Positions 5,895 through 7,904 of a stretch of 7,904 nt of DNA are shown one piece after another (position 1 is the stretch's first letter; each line of letters opens with the position of its first letter). The notes beneath the pieces were generated by a model. That model was given only the letters and a program-made list of their open reading frames with translations, did not search any database and was not told where the DNA came from. The stretch is taken from contig CAMORQ010000076.1 of assembly GCA_946623915.1 (NCBI GenBank), positions 1 through 7,904 on the forward strand, read 5' to 3'. The stretch is from an uncultured Coriobacteriaceae bacterium. GTDB taxonomy: Bacteria > Actinomycetota > Coriobacteriia > Coriobacteriales > Eggerthellaceae. The position numbers were made by a program, and so were the translations under genes.

Positions 5895-6989
5895 GTGAAC
5901 GATGCATTCTTCTCCCCCTCGTTCGGCAATAGGCCCAGCAAACTCGTTGGCAGGGACGCAATCCTCGAGACCATGATTCAAGGCCTTGAAAGCAGGCCTG
6001 GCAGTCGAGAGCGCGCAACCATCGTTTTGGGACAGCGCGGATCGGGGAAAACAGTGCTGCTATGGGAACTTGCGGACCGTGCACGCGACAAAGGCTTTGT
6101 CGTAGCATCCCCGACCGTTGTCTCCGAAGACATGCCCGATCGCATCATCGAAAAAATCCAGGATGACGGCGAACGCTACATGAAAGGGAAACGTGGACAG
6201 CTCGTAGGCGGAACCGTTGGCGCACTTGGTTTTTCGGTAGGATTGCAGTTCAGCAGCGAAATCCAAGAAACGAAAAGTTTTGGTTACAAGCTGCTTAAAC
6301 TAAGCGAACGGCTCGAAGAGCAGAATCGCGGCATACTGATTCTCGTAGACGAAGTCCAGGCAAACTCTCCAGAATTGAAGCAGGTGATATCCGCCTACCT
6401 CGAACTGGTTGGCGAGCAGCGCAACGCCGCTCTTGTGTTTGCCGGCCTGCCCGCTGCAGTTTCGCACATTCTGAATGACCGGGTTCTCACGTTCCTCAAC
6501 CGCGCGCACAAGGTGACTCTCGAACCGCTGGCTATCGGCGATGTCGACGCGTTCTTCTCTCATGCGTTCAAGCAATCGGGAGTGAACATCGACGCCGCCC
6601 TCCGCAAAACCGCTGCAGAATCAACTGGTGGATCACCGTACCTGCTGCAACTCGTAGGTCACTATATCGTCGAATACGCCGATGCTTCTGGGAGGGTCGA
6701 CGAAGGGGTTCTTCAAGAAGCACTTGCCTCCGCGCGCGAGCAGTTCGAACAAGATATTTGCGAAACGACGCTCGCAGCCCTTTCCGACAAAGACGTTGCC
6801 TTTTTGCAAGCGATGTCCTATGACGATGAAAGCAACATTGGCGATATCGCGCAAAGGATGGGCGTTGGGCAGGACTACGCCCAGAAATACCGCAAGCGGC
6901 TGATTGACGGCGGGATCATCACGGCACCCCGGCGCGGATACGTTGCGTTCGCCGTGCCATATCTGGCAGGCTACCTAAGGAAGCGTTAA
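5895..6989 (+). CDS. AAA+ family ATP-binding protein with C-terminal winged-helix region
   Basis: A 364-residue P-loop ATPase. Walker A GQRGSGKT is at 46-53 and Walker B ILILVDEVQ at 147-155 (Asp152, Glu153). A sensor-1-like strand LVFAGLP is at 180-186, and RVLTFLNRA at 196-204 may carry the arginine finger. Residues about 205-290 form a helical lid, and 291-360 look like a winged helix (IGDIAQRMGV followed by YRKRLIDGGII). This order resembles stand-alone AAA ATPases with an ORC/Cdc6- or STAND-like core, a broad group found near mobile or defence genes but also alone. A Gly-rich, hydrophobic insert (about 101-120) separates the P-loop region from Walker B. The start is GTG at 5895, chosen because AAAAGAGG (5882-5889) ends five bases upstream; the nearby ATG at 5902 is out of frame. 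It has its own likely promoter and is convergent with the next gene. Substrate and role are unknown, and no partner is visible. Confidence 0.85.
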   Translation: MNDAFFSPSFGNRPSKLVGRDAILETMIQGLESRPGSRERATIVLGQRGSGKTVLLWELADRARDKGFVVASPTVVSEDMPDRIIEKIQDDGERYMKGKRGQLVGGTVGALGFSVGLQFSSEIQETKSFGYKLLKLSERLEEQNRGILILVDEVQANSPELKQVISAYLELVGEQRNAALVFAGLPAAVSHILNDRVLTFLNRAHKVTLEPLAIGDVDAFFSHAFKQSGVNIDAALRKTAAESTGGSPYLLQLVGHYIVEYADASGRVDEGVLQEALASAREQFEQDICETTLAALSDKDVAFLQAMSYDDESNIGDIAQRMGVGQDYAQKYRKRLIDGGIITAPRRGYVAFAVPYLAGYLRKR

Positions 6990-7020
6990 AGGGCTTTTGG
7001 CCATGCTGGCTTAGCTGGAG
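6990..7020. terminator. Convergent junction, possible weak bidirectional terminator
   Basis: Only 31 bases separate the stop codons of two convergent genes. They contain short dyads: GCCA-TGC-TGGC (7000-7010), and TAGCT/AGCTA with a two-base gap (7012-7023) that reaches into the last codon of the minus-strand gene. A TTTT run (6995-6998) lies on the plus strand before the dyads, where it would act as a tail for leftward transcripts. The stems are short, so the call rests mostly on gene arrangement. Confidence 0.25.
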
Positions 7021-7904
7021 CTAGCGGGCGCCGCCGCCTCCGCCGCCGAAGCCGCCTCCCGAGAAGCTTCCTCCGCCGAATCCTCCGATGGACGAAAAGC
7101 CGCCGCTTCCTCCGCTTGCAGCCGCCACCGCCGCCGCGGCAGTCGATGCGGTATTCGACCACATGGTGTCGAACGACGAAGCAAACGAAGCACCGCTTGC
7201 GCGCGTCACGCCGCTGTCGTACCACACGTACCACGGTAGTGTGCTGCCTGCGGAAACGTTGGCCTCCGCAAACATTTCAGGTACCGCGCCGCGCAGCTGC
7301 TTGGCCACTTGTTCGGCTATTCCGAACAAGTGCGCATACACCATGAATTCGCCCCACACCTTCACGTCGGTCGGCGGACGCTCGTCGAGCAGCGTGAAAT
7401 CCTCCAGCCAATGCTGCAGGGCCTTCGCCCGCGCATGGTCTTCGGCGCCTTTGTGCGTACGGCGCGGCATGAAGAACGAAAACACCAGGACAATCGCCGC
7501 TGCAATTCCAAAGAAGAGAAGCGGCCAGTAGTTGTCCGTCTCGACCCAGATATACCCTCCCGCGATTACCAGTATGATGGCCAAAAGCTGCGTGCTCTCC
7601 TGCTTGGCCATGCCCATGCCCTCGAAATAATCGGCAGCCTTCACCTGTCTGGACACGGCCTTCTGCCATTTGCTGAGCTTGCTGTTGAACTGCTTCTTAT
7701 GCCTGTCGCCCCATGCGGCTATATCGTCGAGCCAAAGGAAACCCGTATCCTGGGCAATCGTATGGAACAGGAAATCGACCAGCTGGCGATCTATTTCGTT
7801 GTCCAACTGCTGTGCCGCTTTGGCATTGAGCGCGATGTAGTAGCCTTCTTCCCCCGAGGCATCGGCAGATGCGGCATGCGCATCGTTTCCCTGCGCACGG
7901 TCTT
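7021..7904 (-). CDS. DUF2207-like membrane protein, C-terminal part (5' end beyond the window)
   Basis: The minus-strand frame is open from the right edge (first full codon 7902-7900) to TAG at 7023-7021, giving 293 residues. No start codon with a ribosome site is needed inside the window, because the reading is already coding-like at the edge (GEEGYYIALNAKAAQQLDNE near residues 17-36). A TTG at 7806 is in frame but is almost certainly internal. Two adjacent membrane segments lie at about residues 105-120 and 126-145, followed by a basic stretch (PRRTHKG). A soluble C-terminal domain holds the WGEFMVYAHLFGIAEQVAKQ-type helix. The tail is Gly/Ser/Phe-rich and ends GGGGGGAR. This matches the C-terminal layout of DUF2207 predicted membrane proteins, whose full length is usually about 550-650 residues with a signal peptide and an extracytoplasmic domain that would lie beyond the edge. 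The biochemical role of the family is not known. It converges on the ATPase gene and has no visible link to the operon. Confidence 0.8.
   Translation of the reverse strand, partial: DRAQGNDAHAASADASGEEGYYIALNAKAAQQLDNEIDRQLVDFLFHTIAQDTGFLWLDDIAAWGDRHKKQFNSKLSKWQKAVSRQVKAADYFEGMGMAKQESTQLLAIILVIAGGYIWVETDNYWPLLFFGIAAAIVLVFSFFMPRRTHKGAEDHARAKALQHWLEDFTLLDERPPTDVKVWGEFMVYAHLFGIAEQVAKQLRGAVPEMFAEANVSAGSTLPWYVWYDSGVTRASGASFASSFDTMWSNTASTAAAAVAAASGGSGGFSSIGGFGGGSFSGGGFGGGGGGAR
7024..7116 (-). repeat. Low-complexity Gly/Ser/Phe codon repeat
   Basis: The last 31 codons before the stop encode an imperfect GGFGG/SGGG repeat. On the plus strand this shows as alternating GCC/TCC triplets. It is the C-terminal tail of the DUF2207-like protein and a low-complexity stretch that could vary in length between strains. 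Confidence 0.6.

Noticed and set aside
5895..6989. Cdc6/ORC1-type replication initiator with an origin nearby
   Set aside because: Fold order is similar, but the A-rich repeat alone is not evidence of an origin, and no origin-recognition boxes are visible.
1..7904. tRNA, rRNA, insertion sequence or attachment site
   Set aside because: No cloverleaf, conserved rRNA stretches, transposase frame or flanking terminal repeats were seen on either strand.

Overview
The window reads as high-GC bacterial chromosome, most likely an anaerobic actinobacterium of the Coriobacteriia/Eggerthellales type. That placement is inferred from GC-rich third codon positions, AGGAG-type ribosome sites, nitrogenase-like genes without a surrounding nif cluster, and a DUF2207-type Gly-rich membrane protein. 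No marker gene in the window proves it.

Layout. The left edge holds the first 15 codons of a gene on the minus strand. It is divided from everything to its right by a 252-base divergent intergenic region. That region contains overlapping -10-like elements on both strands, a perfect 7-bp inverted repeat spaced like an operator, and two clear hairpins in the rightward leader. Next comes a compact plus-strand operon (298-5716): a type IV ABC exporter half-transporter, then a 749-residue fusion of a NifH-type Fe protein with a NifD-type catalytic subunit, then a 458-residue NifK-type partner subunit. The gaps are 18 bases and a 35-base overlap, so the three are very probably co-transcribed and translationally coupled. 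A 178-base spacer follows, with a TTGACA promoter and an A-tract tandem repeat. It leads to a separately transcribed 364-residue AAA+ ATPase with a winged-helix C-terminus. A short convergent junction then meets a minus-strand DUF2207-like membrane protein that runs off the right edge.

How the genes may work together. The Fe-protein half keeps the P-loop and both cluster cysteines. The NifD-like half keeps all three P-cluster-type cysteines. The NifK-like protein keeps only one of three. No counterpart of the FeMo-cofactor histidine is present, and no nifB, nifE or nifN gene is nearby. This pattern fits a nitrogenase-like, ATP-driven two-component reductase of the DPOR/CfbCD kind with a [4Fe-4S] cluster at the subunit interface, rather than a dinitrogen reductase. 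The substrate is unknown. The co-transcribed exporter suggests that the product, or a toxic substrate analogue, crosses the membrane. This three-gene operon is the most interesting part of the window. The ATPase and the DUF2207 protein look like unrelated neighbours.
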